A DNA stretch of 64,000 nt from Fervidicoccaceae archaeon (GTDB lineage Archaea; Thermoproteota; Thermoprotei_A; Sulfolobales; Fervidicoccaceae). This document shows positions 1-9,302 of the stretch, in pieces (within the stretch, counting starts at the first letter, position 1; the number at the start of each line of letters is the position of its first letter). Made by a program: the position numbers and the translations under genes. Below the pieces are notes generated by a model. It did not search any database, was not told the origin of the DNA, and was given only the letters and a program-made list of their open reading frames with translations. The stretch is from contig JAVYOA010000002.1 of assembly GCA_038734945.1 (NCBI GenBank), positions 62,001 through 126,000 of the forward strand, read 5' to 3'.

Positions 1-322
1 TGTATGAGGGAGAGAATTGAGAGAGAAAAGAAATTCCTGAGGAATTCATTGGAACCAAAATGAGATTGCCAGAGGAATTGAGAATCAAGTAAGATAATCT
101 CTCAGCTGATGTGCCACCATTGTTTATTATAAGCGTTCCATCGGAGTAAAGGGTAAGCACCAGTGCCTTATTTATCCTGGTCATAGCGCTTCCAAGCATC
201 TGATTTATGTTGGAAGCAAGACGCGTGGATGAAGTTATATAACTTTCCATGAGGGGGAATATAAGTGTTATGAGGATCACAACGAAAATTATTCCAGCTA
301 TTATATTGGCACTTGATTTCAA
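1..322 (-). CDS. Pilin-like secreted protein, partial (C-terminus beyond window)
   Basis: An open frame runs from a TTG at 322 off the left edge with no stop. The product begins with a short basic start (LKSSA) and then a hydrophobic stretch (NIIAGIIFVVILITLIF), followed by a Ser/Asn-rich extracellular-type sequence. This matches the layout of archaeal pilin-like proteins, although the class III cleavage motif is less clear than in the pilin next to it. The start is supported by a purine-rich AGGAAG a few bases upstream and a TTTAAATATA box at about 340-352. It follows the pilin at 378-821 in the same direction, so it is probably a minor pilin or pilus-associated protein. The function is inferred from position and N-terminus only. 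Confidence 0.6.
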   Translation of the reverse strand, partial: MKSSANIIAGIIFVVILITLIFPLMESYITSSTRLASNINQMLGSAMTRINKALVLTLYSDGTLIINNGGTSAERLSYLILNSSGNLILVPMNSSGISFLSQFSPSY

Positions 323-377
323 GGCTTCTTCCTCTAGTTATATATTTAAAAAAATATAAATTAAATTTAGCGCTGTT

Positions 378-821
378 TCAGGAAACGACTGTGGGAGTTA
401 ATTCAATGAAATAGCTTCCCCCAGCATCAGTATATACAGTTATCTTGTACGACTTTCCTGGAGGGAAGTTTCCTGAGGGGGTTATCGTCAAATAGATGTC
501 ACTGCCAGCTTTCACTGTAATTGGAAGGCTTGTTGTAGTAGTTCCCAGAGCATATGTTCCGGCAATGTTTGTTGTATCTACTCTTACTGATATTATCTTA
601 GAGTCAATGCTTCCCGCATTCTTTATATGTAAGTATATAACAGCATTACTTCCTGTTGAACTTACATTCATGTAGCTATCCGGCATTATCTGCAACTGCT
701 CTCTTGAACCTGCTCCCCCTATCAGGCCTGACATCCACAGCGCCACTCCAACTGCTAGTGCTATAGTTACAGCCACTAGTATTACCGTTGCTATTATTGG
801 TGAAATTGCCCTTTCCTTCAA
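378..821 (-). CDS. Archaeal type IV pilin (class III signal peptide)
   Basis: 147-aa structural pilin candidate. The N-terminus KERAISPIIATVILVAVTIA has the charged leader, a short A|ISP cleavage context and a hydrophobic helix typical of prepilins processed by PibD-type peptidase. The rest is a Thr/Ser-rich beta-type head. The start is TTG with GGTGA four bases upstream. It lies downstream of the ATPase and membrane-platform genes but is separated from them by 160 bp that hold TATA-like boxes, so it probably has its own promoter, as expected for an abundant filament subunit. The assembled filament would be extracellular. Adhesive pilus rather than archaellum is inferred from the absence of other arl genes here. 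Confidence 0.85.
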   Translation of the reverse strand: MKERAISPIIATVILVAVTIALAVGVALWMSGLIGGAGSREQLQIMPDSYMNVSSTGSNAVIYLHIKNAGSIDSKIISVRVDTTNIAGTYALGTTTTSLPITVKAGSDIYLTITPSGNFPPGKSYKITVYTDAGGSYFIELTPTVVS

Positions 822-860
822 GTTCTCACCTTTCTAAACTTATTCTAATTTAAATGGTAG

Positions 861-900
861 GTTTAAAAAATGCCATGCGTATCATATTCTTTTTATATTT
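861..900 (-). promoter_or_regulatory. Likely promoter of the pilin gene
   Basis: Two TATA-like elements on the minus strand, TTTTTTAAAC near 861-870 and AAATATAAAA near 891-900, lie 40-80 bp before the pilin start in a 160-bp gap. Which one is used cannot be told from sequence. Confidence 0.4.
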
Positions 901-981
901 TTTGTCAATTTAATCATAATAAATTTATTTCTTTTCTTTCTTATCTAATCTTGTTTCTGATTGTAATATCTAATGTAACAT

Positions 982-2808
982 TCATCTTGGAATTGAAAAT
1001 AGAGGAATTAGCAAAATATTTATTGTTATGAGTGCTACTGCAACACTCGCAGCCGCCAAGATAGCAGAGTGCTTGAACCCGCCAGCCACTGATGTAGTTA
1101 CAGACTTTCCAACCAGCAGACCTGCTAACCAAGAATTCAGAATAAGGCTCAAGAGCAGCTGAAAGGTTAATGTAGAAAGGTATATTGGATTTATTGCCAT
1201 GGAAGATCCCACAGCACCTCCTGGACCCATAGGCTGCATTATGCTGATGGAGCTAACCATTAGATATATTATCATTACTGTTGACACTATGTTCAAAATC
1301 GATCCCAAGTATGGAAGAAAGGTATCGGTCCTCAGAGCTGATTTAAGCTGTGTCTCGAAGTCAGAGAGCCTTCTGCCATAAGAAGCTATTGTATCAAGAA
1401 GCTGCGGGGTTCCACCTCCATATTCTATAATATCAACTAGCATTCTCATTATTGTTCTCATGAACCAGTTCTTATATCCGAGAATTGCAAGCCTTACCGA
1501 TCTCTTTATGTTTAATCCTATTTGAAGAGATGCGGAGAGCTTTTTCAGCACTGGGTTAAAGCTACCATAGTCCCTTGAGCTAAGATAGATTATGCTCTTT
1601 TCTGGATTGAGTCCTGCTTTTCTTATCTCTGATAAATCTGTAAGGAAGGAGCCAAGGTATCTCACTACCCCTCTTTCCCTTGTATCTATCCTTTTCCATT
1701 CAAGCATTGGGGGTATTGATGCTGCAATGAAGAAAAAGCCAATAGCGGAAATTGCTATCGTCATGTTTGTTCTATCTGGAGTAATGAAGGCTTTGTAGCC
1801 TCCCATAGCCATCAATATGGAGAAAATGAGTGCTCCTGAGGGAACAGATATAAAAAGCGAAAGATACGGCTCCAGGTAGGATACGTGATATTTCGGTAAC
1901 GTTCCTCCAACAATCGCTATCATGAATATTGTCAACATGGGCATGAGTATAAAGTTGAACATTATTATCATTAGAGTGACATTTGTTGAAGTTCCAATGA
2001 ATTTAGCCAGACCAGCCCCCTGTATTGCTATTACAATGTTTATCGTGAGCCCCACAAGAACGTAGATTATCATGTAGGTGCTCAATATTAGGCTAACTTT
2101 TTCCACAAGCTTGTCCATATCTCTCTCCTTTTCCTTGAAGTATGCTTCTGTCTTCAGCTGCAAGTAGTGGGAAACATCGCCTCCCCCTCTTATTGTGGAA
2201 GTATAGCCCATCATGAACTCTCTGAATTCTCTGCTGGGATGATTTTTGGCAACCATTTCTATAGCACTCAACGCATCCAGTCCAAGCACTCTCATGTTCC
2301 TCCTTATTAATTGAGCTTCTTTCTTTATTGCATGGAAGAGATCGGAATCAGCAACTGTTTCTATTACTCTTTCCGGGCTTATGCCGGAAACAACCATCGA
2401 TGTTACATAGGAAGCGAAGAGGGGAAGCTCCGATTCAACCTCGTGAGCTCTTGAGGAGATGGCTGAACTGAGAAGTGCTATCTTAATTATAAAGAAGAGA
2501 GCAGGTACAAAGAGAACCAGGACGGGGAGAATGACCCCTAGCACTCCTAGAGAAGAATATAAGAGATTGTATCTTGCGAAGAGAACAATGGCTGCTATGA
2601 TGGAAAAAAATCCAACTATAGTGGTGTCCATCAGCAGCTTTGAAGCATAAACCACCGGATGCGTGAATATCATAGCCTTGCTTAGCTTATCCTCCAGCTC
2701 GTAGGCTTTGGCAAGCCTCTTTCCCAAATTACCGAAGTAAACGAGAGAGAGCCTCTCATAGACAAGAGAAAAGGTAATTTTCCTTTCCTTTTTCTTAGGC
2801 TCCTCCAA
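982..2808 (-). CDS. TadC/ArlJ-like pilus membrane platform protein (two T2SSF domains)
   Basis: 608-aa polytopic membrane protein, the platform on which the secretion ATPase acts to build the pilus. The sequence shows two copies of the T2SSF-type cytoplasmic helical module, the first around residues 125-225 with a GGGDVSHYL signature and the second around 385-500 with YGGGTPQLLDTIASY, each followed by transmembrane helices. Other membrane helices lie at the N-terminus (about 60-115) and C-terminus. The start overlaps the ATPase gene by 14 bp, so the two are translationally linked. This pairing of VirB11-type ATPase and TadC/ArlJ-type platform is standard for archaeal type IV pili (Aap/Ups class). 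Exact pilus class is not resolved. Confidence 0.88.
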   Translation of the reverse strand: MEEPKKKERKITFSLVYERLSLVYFGNLGKRLAKAYELEDKLSKAMIFTHPVVYASKLLMDTTIVGFFSIIAAIVLFARYNLLYSSLGVLGVILPVLVLFVPALFFIIKIALLSSAISSRAHEVESELPLFASYVTSMVVSGISPERVIETVADSDLFHAIKKEAQLIRRNMRVLGLDALSAIEMVAKNHPSREFREFMMGYTSTIRGGGDVSHYLQLKTEAYFKEKERDMDKLVEKVSLILSTYMIIYVLVGLTINIVIAIQGAGLAKFIGTSTNVTLMIIMFNFILMPMLTIFMIAIVGGTLPKYHVSYLEPYLSLFISVPSGALIFSILMAMGGYKAFITPDRTNMTIAISAIGFFFIAASIPPMLEWKRIDTRERGVVRYLGSFLTDLSEIRKAGLNPEKSIIYLSSRDYGSFNPVLKKLSASLQIGLNIKRSVRLAILGYKNWFMRTIMRMLVDIIEYGGGTPQLLDTIASYGRRLSDFETQLKSALRTDTFLPYLGSILNIVSTVMIIYLMVSSISIMQPMGPGGAVGSSMAINPIYLSTLTFQLLLSLILNSWLAGLLVGKSVTTSVAGGFKHSAILAAASVAVALITINILLIPLFSIPR

Positions 2809-4357
2809 GTTCTCCCCCTTCTTCTCTGCTTTTGAAAGAGAGAAGCCTCTCGTTTACCTCACGCATAAGCTCCTCGGGCTTCTGATAATATGTTCTCACA
2901 ACTTTGGCTATATCAAGATAGAACCTCTTGTTCTCAATCCTCAAGTACTTTAGTACTCTCTTCCTCTTCTCGATCTCACCCATGATCCATTCCCAGTCCT
3001 TGCCTCTCAATTCGGCAATTTTCTTCAGCATTGTGCTTTTGGAGAAATCTGCTCTATGCTCATCCTTGTTTGGATCCCATCTGAAAATTTCCACATAGTC
3101 TCCATATTCAAGAATTTCCCACAGGTTCGTTATTCTTCTCACTATTTGGAGAGAGCCTTCTGGAGAGATAAGCATGTGCCTCTTGGTTACAAGAGCAAAG
3201 TTCAGGAAAGGTATGAAGCTTTTCGGCGTGTTCATTGGCTCGCTGGTTAGCCTGTTTATTGCCTGAACAACGTTCTCAGCATGAAGAGTTGTCAATCCCC
3301 CATGTCCAGTAGCAACTGCCTGCATGAGGGCATATGCCTCTTCTCCCCTCACCTCTCCAACAATTATGTAGTCTGGCCTGTACCTCAAGCTGACCTTAAT
3401 TAGATCGAATAAATTGATTTCTCCAATTTTCTCTGTTCCAATTCCGTAGCTCTGCCTTGTCACAAGCTGGACCCAATTCTCCAGTGGAAGCCTGAGCTCA
3501 GGTGTATCCTCAATTGTTACGACTTTCATTGATGGTCTTATTAAGGAGGCTATGGCATTTAGAGCTGTAGTTTTTCCTGAACCCGTCACTCCTAGGACTA
3601 AACCTGTCATCTTGTGCTCTAGCATTATCCATAGATAAGCGGCCATTTCCTCTGGAAGGTTCTTCCAGCCTATCATGTCCACTAGGGTTATTGGATCCTC
3701 CCTGAATTTTCTGATTGTGAATGTGGATCCCTTCGTGGTTACTTCCTTTTTGAACGTTCCAGCCAACCTATGACCCCCGGGAAGTATAGCATCAACAATT
3801 GGAAAAGCTACGCTGATGTGCGCTCCTGCTAAGTGCGATAGCCTTACTAGAAAGCTGTCAAGAGCTTCCTCATCGTCAATTCTAATGTTTGTGGGGAGGC
3901 TCTCATAGTTTCTATGCCATACATATATGGGCTTCCCTACTCCATCACAGGAGATGTCTTCTATGTAGGGATCCCTCATTAATGGATCTACGTATCCATA
4001 GCCAATAACATCTCTTTCAATATAGTACATCATTTTAGCCCACGAAACTCCTGGAGTTTTGCCCAAGCGGATTGCATACTTCCTGAGAATTTCCCTTGCT
4101 TTTTCTCTGAAGTATGCCATTGTGTCTATTCCACTTGGTGGTGGCTGAAGCTCATGTATCATTATGTTTATCAATATACCATAGATCTTTCTCTCAAGCG
4201 GAGAAAGAGAAACCTCGTCTACCACATATAAATATGTTCCATCTTCCTTGTTGAACATTATCCTAGCATAGGCCCAAGGAGGATTCAATGGATATCTCTC
4301 TATTTCTTTGTAGCTCCCAGAAATCTCTATGAAAGCAGCTCCTCCTGCTCTCTGCAT
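2795..4357 (-). CDS. Type IV pilus assembly ATPase, VirB11/ArlI family
   Basis: Hexameric cytoplasmic ATPase that powers pilus assembly. Counting from the ATG at 4357, Walker A GVTGSGKT is at residues 256-263, the Asp box TIEDTPEL near 281-288, Walker B IIVGEVRGEE near 331-340, and the His box GHGGLTTLHAE at 351-361. The N-terminal two thirds form the usual N-domain. The ATG at 4357 has no good Shine-Dalgarno, and the frame stays open upstream for 38 more codons to a CTG at 4471 with a near-perfect Shine-Dalgarno, so the real protein may have 558 aa (see finding). It lies between the propeller protein and the TadC-like platform in one operon. Confidence 0.92.
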   Translation of the reverse strand: MQRAGGAAFIEISGSYKEIERYPLNPPWAYARIMFNKEDGTYLYVVDEVSLSPLERKIYGILINIMIHELQPPPSGIDTMAYFREKAREILRKYAIRLGKTPGVSWAKMMYYIERDVIGYGYVDPLMRDPYIEDISCDGVGKPIYVWHRNYESLPTNIRIDDEEALDSFLVRLSHLAGAHISVAFPIVDAILPGGHRLAGTFKKEVTTKGSTFTIRKFREDPITLVDMIGWKNLPEEMAAYLWIMLEHKMTGLVLGVTGSGKTTALNAIASLIRPSMKVVTIEDTPELRLPLENWVQLVTRQSYGIGTEKIGEINLFDLIKVSLRYRPDYIIVGEVRGEEAYALMQAVATGHGGLTTLHAENVVQAINRLTSEPMNTPKSFIPFLNFALVTKRHMLISPEGSLQIVRRITNLWEILEYGDYVEIFRWDPNKDEHRADFSKSTMLKKIAELRGKDWEWIMGEIEKRKRVLKYLRIENKRFYLDIAKVVRTYYQKPEELMREVNERLLSFKSREEGGELGGA

Positions 4358-4472
4358 GTGATATAGTGTTACCCCTTCCTCAAATAGCTTCTCGAAGAAT
4401 AAGGAGTCGTCTCCTATCTTATTGCTCGATGAAGGAGTTTCGCCTTTTTTCTTAATTTTGAGGGAAGGCAGT

Positions 4473-7421
4473 TCAGAACACCTCCTCCTCCAGCTCTTTC
4501 TGAGCTAGAAGGTCAAGCCTTCTCCTCACATACCTCCTCATGTACAGAATTAGGATTGCTGATACTGCAATAATGAGCATATATATCCCATATGCTTTAA
4601 AATATCCCAGCAGTGTGTAGCTCATTCTAATCTCGACAGTTTGCGGAGAAGTTGAGGATACATTCCACACTTGGACCTGGGGAACATAATCTGCCGCTCT
4701 GACTGTTATTTTGTATAGACCAAGAGGAAGATTCACTGTTATTTCCCCCGTATAATCAGAGATAAAGGTATATGAGTTGACATTGTCTATACCATCTATG
4801 TTTATAATGGCATTAGAAATTGGTGTTCCTCCTGACTGAAGAATCCTTACAGTTAATGTACCAACGATTCTCCTAACCCCTATTGTAATGCTGCTGTTAT
4901 CATATAGAGAGATTGTTCTCTGAGTGGGGACATAGATTCCTCCCTGAACTGTCGCTACATATGTATTCGCAGGAAGCTCGAATACATACGTTCCATTGGC
5001 ACCAACAACTCTTGTATAAGAAGATATTTTTACTGTGATTCCTGAAGCGGGTATGTTTGTGTCGAGATCTATAATGCTTATAGTTAAGGTATAGTTTCTT
5101 CTTACTAAGCTGAATTGCTTGACCATCTGAGAGTCTATATAATAGCTCGTCGCTAATTCATAGAAAGTTTTTGAAGTTATTTCATCTGCTGGAGAAATCA
5201 GAATGCTCATGTTCCCAACATCATTCAGGGTTACATATGCTATTGAATTGAAGTCGGTAGTTCCTTGATGAACGTTTCCAAGCGTGTCAATTATCTCAAC
5301 TTTGAACGCTCCAGAAGCTGGAGAATTTGTTAATGAATCTATCACTTGTACTCCGAAAAGATAGCTCAGCCTAGCTATGTTCAAAATAATGTTTAGATTC
5401 TCTGGAACGCTGAAGGAATAGGAAATTGTAGGATAAATTGAGGAAAATTGGGGTGTGAGGGCTATCGTATATAATCCATATGTTATATTGAGCTTCAGAT
5501 CCCCTTTTGAAGGTTCCCAGGAACCAATAGTAGCATTTCCTCTTTGAGGAACAAGATTGTAGCTGAAGTTCCCCTTAGGAGGCCCCCCAGTTAGGTTGTC
5601 AATCAGTTCAAAGGTAACAGTGAAAACGTGAAGAGGGAGGGAAATGTTGAACGTTCCATCTCCAGTTACTGAAAGCTTCACTGAAAGAGAATCATAGATA
5701 TTTTGAGATGGAATAACTGTAAGAGTATAGTTGTCAGGTAGAACGTTTCTGAAGATCAGCGGCTTTTCACCTGTAGCATTTGAGACATACGTTATTTTTC
5801 CCTTCAGGATTGCTGAGAAGGACGTGGGTATGCTTCCATCCTCACCAAGAACGTTTATCTTTATGGTGCTGAGCGTTCTAGTTCTCAAATCCAGTGTATT
5901 GTAGGCAAAGATTTCCTTAATGCCATCGAGAACGAATGTCCGTGAAGGAGAAAAGAATATGAGTGTTTCATCGGTCCCGAACAGGGCTAAAGAGCCTTCT
6001 CCTACATAATATCCGAAGGAATCAGAAGTTCTGAGGATTGGCCAAAAAGTGTAGTTGCTCTGTGAATAAATGAGCGCACTCAAGTAATTTCCATCATAGG
6101 TGATAATAGATAGAGGAGACGTGGAAATTACCTTTACGAGGGTTGGAGATGAAGTTAGTTTATAACTATGAAAAACGTTATAGCCTTGCTGTGTCAGCTT
6201 CAATGCTACAAGAGTCCCGTCAGTGAAGCCAAGAAGAAGGTAGTTTCCTGAAGAATCGGAATCAAAGGCAGAGAGCTCAGTGCGAGAGTAAGTATCTCTT
6301 CCCAATAGGATTAGAGAGGGAGAAAGCCTATCTATGCTGAGGTAGCCACCTCTGGAAAGCAATAGAAGATATTTGAAGCCCAAGCTACCATCTTCAACCA
6401 GTAATCCCTTCACAGAGTCTGCCGTGAAGGAAATGCTGTTAATAACTTTTAGACCTGAGGGAGAGGGGGTTGCAAGGTAGAGCATGTAGTTTGTGCTTAC
6501 ATATGAAAGGTATATCAAAGGGAGAGATTGTGGAGGATAGGAAATTACATTCATTTTATTCAGCAGATCGCCTAGAGTTGAAGTATATAAATAGAAGAAA
6601 TTTGGCTTTGATGAAGATATGTATATTGAAACTTGAGATGATGGAGTTTCTCCAGGAGGAACCCCGAATTGAACTAATCCATTTTCATCGGTTGTTCCAG
6701 TTAGGAGAAAGCCTGTATCTGTGAAGTTCAGGATTATCTTTATTCCAGAAATAGAAGTTTCGTTTGTTGCAGGAGACAGCTGTATGTATATTTTCCCCAC
6801 GGGGCTATATATTGGGGAGCATAAAAGTAGGAGGTTCCCCCCATCTTTCCAGATATCCAAAACTTGATACTGCTGAACGTTTTCGGAGGTAGTGGAATAT
6901 GAAAATGGTCTATAGGTGATCCATGAATCACTCATAGAATCGTATTGAATGAGAGAGCCGTCAGAGAAGAGAGCATATACATATCTGCTGGATAGTGCAA
7001 GCACTTTTGTGACTGAACCAAAGGATCCTTCAAACTTCTTTACAGTATAGTTCAACGATTCATCTATGAAGATGACCTCTCCTTTGCTTGTACCGATAGC
7101 TAGCAGAGGATAGCTTTCATCCACTGATGTGACTATTCCATTTATGGAATAGGTGAATTTTATTGCATTGTTGAAGTAATCGTATATTTGAATGTGGTCA
7201 GAGTCTGGCTGATAGAGAAAGGAAGAACCTCTGTTTACTATCCAGGGATTTGGAAAAGAGGCATCTATTCCATAAATGAATGGCTTTCCAACTGTTTTTT
7301 CCAGTTCATTTAGGCTTATTGATTCTATACTCTGCGATGAAGCTGTAATAGTAAAAAACGATAGAAGGAAAAAGATTGAAATGAGAATGAACACACGAGT
7401 AGTAAATGTCAAATTGTACAA
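4473..7421 (-). CDS. Large secreted beta-propeller and Ig-like repeat protein, C-terminally membrane anchored
   Basis: 982-aa surface protein of unknown function. It has an N-terminal signal peptide or anchor (residues about 8-29) and a first half of short beta repeats of the type seen in WD40/PQQ-like propellers (repeated strand pairs ending in Asp/Ser turns). It continues with several domains of carboxypeptidase-regulatory/PEGA type in the second half, with patterns such as SFVT-G-YTLTV, one transmembrane helix near the C-terminus (about 938-960), and a short basic and acidic cytoplasmic tail. N-x-S/T sites are frequent, fitting N-glycosylation on the cell surface. It is followed directly by the pilus ATPase and platform genes, so it could be an adhesin or a pilus-associated scaffold. 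This role is inferred from context only. Confidence 0.7.
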   Translation of the reverse strand: MYNLTFTTRVFILISIFFLLSFFTITASSQSIESISLNELEKTVGKPFIYGIDASFPNPWIVNRGSSFLYQPDSDHIQIYDYFNNAIKFTYSINGIVTSVDESYPLLAIGTSKGEVIFIDESLNYTVKKFEGSFGSVTKVLALSSRYVYALFSDGSLIQYDSMSDSWITYRPFSYSTTSENVQQYQVLDIWKDGGNLLLLCSPIYSPVGKIYIQLSPATNETSISGIKIILNFTDTGFLLTGTTDENGLVQFGVPPGETPSSQVSIYISSSKPNFFYLYTSTLGDLLNKMNVISYPPQSLPLIYLSYVSTNYMLYLATPSPSGLKVINSISFTADSVKGLLVEDGSLGFKYLLLLSRGGYLSIDRLSPSLILLGRDTYSRTELSAFDSDSSGNYLLLGFTDGTLVALKLTQQGYNVFHSYKLTSSPTLVKVISTSPLSIITYDGNYLSALIYSQSNYTFWPILRTSDSFGYYVGEGSLALFGTDETLIFFSPSRTFVLDGIKEIFAYNTLDLRTRTLSTIKINVLGEDGSIPTSFSAILKGKITYVSNATGEKPLIFRNVLPDNYTLTVIPSQNIYDSLSVKLSVTGDGTFNISLPLHVFTVTFELIDNLTGGPPKGNFSYNLVPQRGNATIGSWEPSKGDLKLNITYGLYTIALTPQFSSIYPTISYSFSVPENLNIILNIARLSYLFGVQVIDSLTNSPASGAFKVEIIDTLGNVHQGTTDFNSIAYVTLNDVGNMSILISPADEITSKTFYELATSYYIDSQMVKQFSLVRRNYTLTISIIDLDTNIPASGITVKISSYTRVVGANGTYVFELPANTYVATVQGGIYVPTQRTISLYDNSSITIGVRRIVGTLTVRILQSGGTPISNAIINIDGIDNVNSYTFISDYTGEITVNLPLGLYKITVRAADYVPQVQVWNVSSTSPQTVEIRMSYTLLGYFKAYGIYMLIIAVSAILILYMRRYVRRRLDLLAQKELEEEVF
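4479..4488 (-). promoter_or_regulatory. Strong Shine-Dalgarno that points to a CTG start of the pilus ATPase
   Basis: On the minus strand GGAGGAGGTG ends 7 nt before an in-frame CTG at 4471-4469. The stop TGA of the propeller gene (4475-4473) lies between them. No ATG, GTG or TTG in the ATPase frame occurs between this site and the ATG at 4357. Confidence 0.55.
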
Positions 7422-7422
7422 C

Positions 7423-7872
7423 CTATTTCGATGTTTTTATAATTATGTACTTTGGAATGTCGTTCTCGAGTATGAGAGATGCTGATACTTGAAGCTCAGG
7501 CGATGAAGGTATTTTCGAGAGGGCATTCTTCAAATTCCTATATGCTGTTAGTTTCCTGTTCAAGTTCTCTGAAAGAGACTCATAGAGATTGACCAAGGTC
7601 TCGGAAGGAGGATCAACCATTAGAAATATGTCTCCACCAAGATTGATTCCCTCATATGGCTTTTCCTGCGGCTTTATATTGAGAACTTCGTAGAACTTCT
7701 TTTTAACTTCAAGAGTTCCATGCATTAGATCAATCCTTCTCAGAATCTCTCCGAGCTCAGCGCTGATCTCTGCGATCTTTTTATCGGTGAATTGTTTTAG
7801 CTTGTCCAAGTTGTCAAATTCAATGAGTGTCGATGATGTGCTCAATTCTAACACCTCTTTCCCATTTATCAA
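7423..7872 (-). CDS. Small helical protein at the head of the pilus operon
   Basis: 149-aa protein that I do not recognise. The predicted structure is a short beta segment, a long amphipathic helix with Leu/Ile heptads (about 20-65, beginning FDNLDKLKQFTDKKI), a loop rich in Gly/Pro, a second long helix (about 90-120), and a C-terminal strand ending IIIKTSK. It has no signal peptide, so it is probably cytoplasmic. One base separates its stop from the start of the propeller gene, so it belongs to the same transcript and may be a cytoplasmic partner of the pilus machinery. No function can be assigned from sequence. Confidence 0.6.
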   Translation of the reverse strand: MINGKEVLELSTSSTLIEFDNLDKLKQFTDKKIAEISAELGEILRRIDLMHGTLEVKKKFYEVLNIKPQEKPYEGINLGGDIFLMVDPPSETLVNLYESLSENLNRKLTAYRNLKNALSKIPSSPELQVSASLILENDIPKYIIIKTSK

Positions 7873-7911
7873 GAAGGAGATCGTTCCATTCTTATTTAAA
7901 TCTATTCATGA

Positions 7912-9162
7912 TCAGTCTACGGGAGATGAGGAAGCCTTCTTGAATATTAGTGCTGAAGCTGCAGCGAGAATGCTCGCAATAAGAGAAGTATAAATTATGC
8001 CGAATTCGGAAATAACGCTGGCAAGGAAGGACCCAAGAATTGCTCCCAAGCTCGTCATTGCATTCATTTTACTGACTGATTCACCTTTCTTTTCAGGAGA
8101 AGCATGCATCATTGATATTACAGGGAGTGACGCAGATATGCCAGCCCAGGTTGCTCCAACAGCAATGTAGAGAACAGGAAATATGATTATGGGGTGAACA
8201 AAGTAGGTTAAAAGAGGAAGGAGAAATAGAAAAGGCCTTGTAGAGACCGAGAGAACGAGAACTTTCCATGTGTCATTCCAACTACCAACCTTCCCCTTTA
8301 TGAAATCATATAGCAGTAGCGTTGTAAAGTTGCTAAGCAAGTACAAAGCGTATATTTCCTTATCGTTGTACTTGAAAATTTTCAGATATGCTGGCATTGG
8401 AGTGAAAAAAGTATTGATTGCTGTAAACAGGGCAACAGTGCCAATTAGTGTAAGCGTTGAGGCCCTTCCTATTTTTATTCTCAGCATTTTTCTCATTTCT
8501 CTTCCCGCTTCTCCGAATGATATGAGCTTCTCCCAATGCACGATTTCGCTGGGAAAGGATCTCACTCTTCCGACAAGATGGGAAAGCATCGGTGCAAGGG
8601 CAATTTTTTCCTGCATTTTTACCTTGAATTTTGGAGGGAGAAAAGCAGGAAGAGGGGTGAAGAAGAGCAGAATTGCCCCATTGAAGATGAGAATATACGA
8701 TGAGGGGAGAGCTCCCATGAAGGCTGCTGTTAAATAGCCAAATATTGTTCCCAAGCTAACAAGTATATTATACCTCGTTACTGCAATGCTGTCCTTCATG
8801 AGGTAGCTGACGAGAGCTGCTGTAAGTGTGGGAGAACCAATAGCTGCGCCTGCTCCGAAGAAAGCATTCATGGATATCACAGCATAGGGATCAGGGATGA
8901 TTCCCATAAGTAATGATGTAAGACCGATAGTGGAGAAGGATGTAATTAATAGCTCTACTTGAGATAGCCTTCTATAGGCTATTTTTCCATAATAGTAGCT
9001 CGTGATTGTGTAGAGTACGTTATAAACAAGCGTAGTTAGAGAGAGAAGTGAAGGTGAATGAGATAGAGAATAGACTCTCAGTCCAGAGGTCAGATTTATG
9101 ACAGCAGTGGTGAAACTGAATGCGAATACGCTTGCTGATATTATCCACAGTGGCTTCTCCAT
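7912..9162 (-). CDS. Major facilitator superfamily transporter
   Basis: 416-aa integral membrane protein with about 12 hydrophobic helices in two halves separated by a hydrophilic loop of about 60 residues near the middle, where the chain contains basic stretches. This is the MFS layout. A GxxxG-rich helix and a short SPEKKGESVSKMNAM loop in the second half resemble MFS loop 8-9. Substrate cannot be told. It lies just upstream of the pilus operon in the same direction with about 40 bp between, but there is no functional sign that it belongs to it. Confidence 0.75.
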   Translation of the reverse strand: MEKPLWIISASVFAFSFTTAVINLTSGLRVYSLSHSPSLLSLTTLVYNVLYTITSYYYGKIAYRRLSQVELLITSFSTIGLTSLLMGIIPDPYAVISMNAFFGAGAAIGSPTLTAALVSYLMKDSIAVTRYNILVSLGTIFGYLTAAFMGALPSSYILIFNGAILLFFTPLPAFLPPKFKVKMQEKIALAPMLSHLVGRVRSFPSEIVHWEKLISFGEAGREMRKMLRIKIGRASTLTLIGTVALFTAINTFFTPMPAYLKIFKYNDKEIYALYLLSNFTTLLLYDFIKGKVGSWNDTWKVLVLSVSTRPFLFLLPLLTYFVHPIIIFPVLYIAVGATWAGISASLPVISMMHASPEKKGESVSKMNAMTSLGAILGSFLASVISEFGIIYTSLIASILAAASALIFKKASSSPVD

Positions 9163-9302
9163 ATATATTGCTCACCGCTCTCATGGTCTCTCTGCTTCTT
9201 TCTAATGTTTGCGGTAGTTCCTAGCTTTGTTTGTTTCAGAAAGTTAATATTGGTTATCCGACATTCAGAGAGATGCTATTGAAGAACCGAGAAAGCAATT
9301 CC

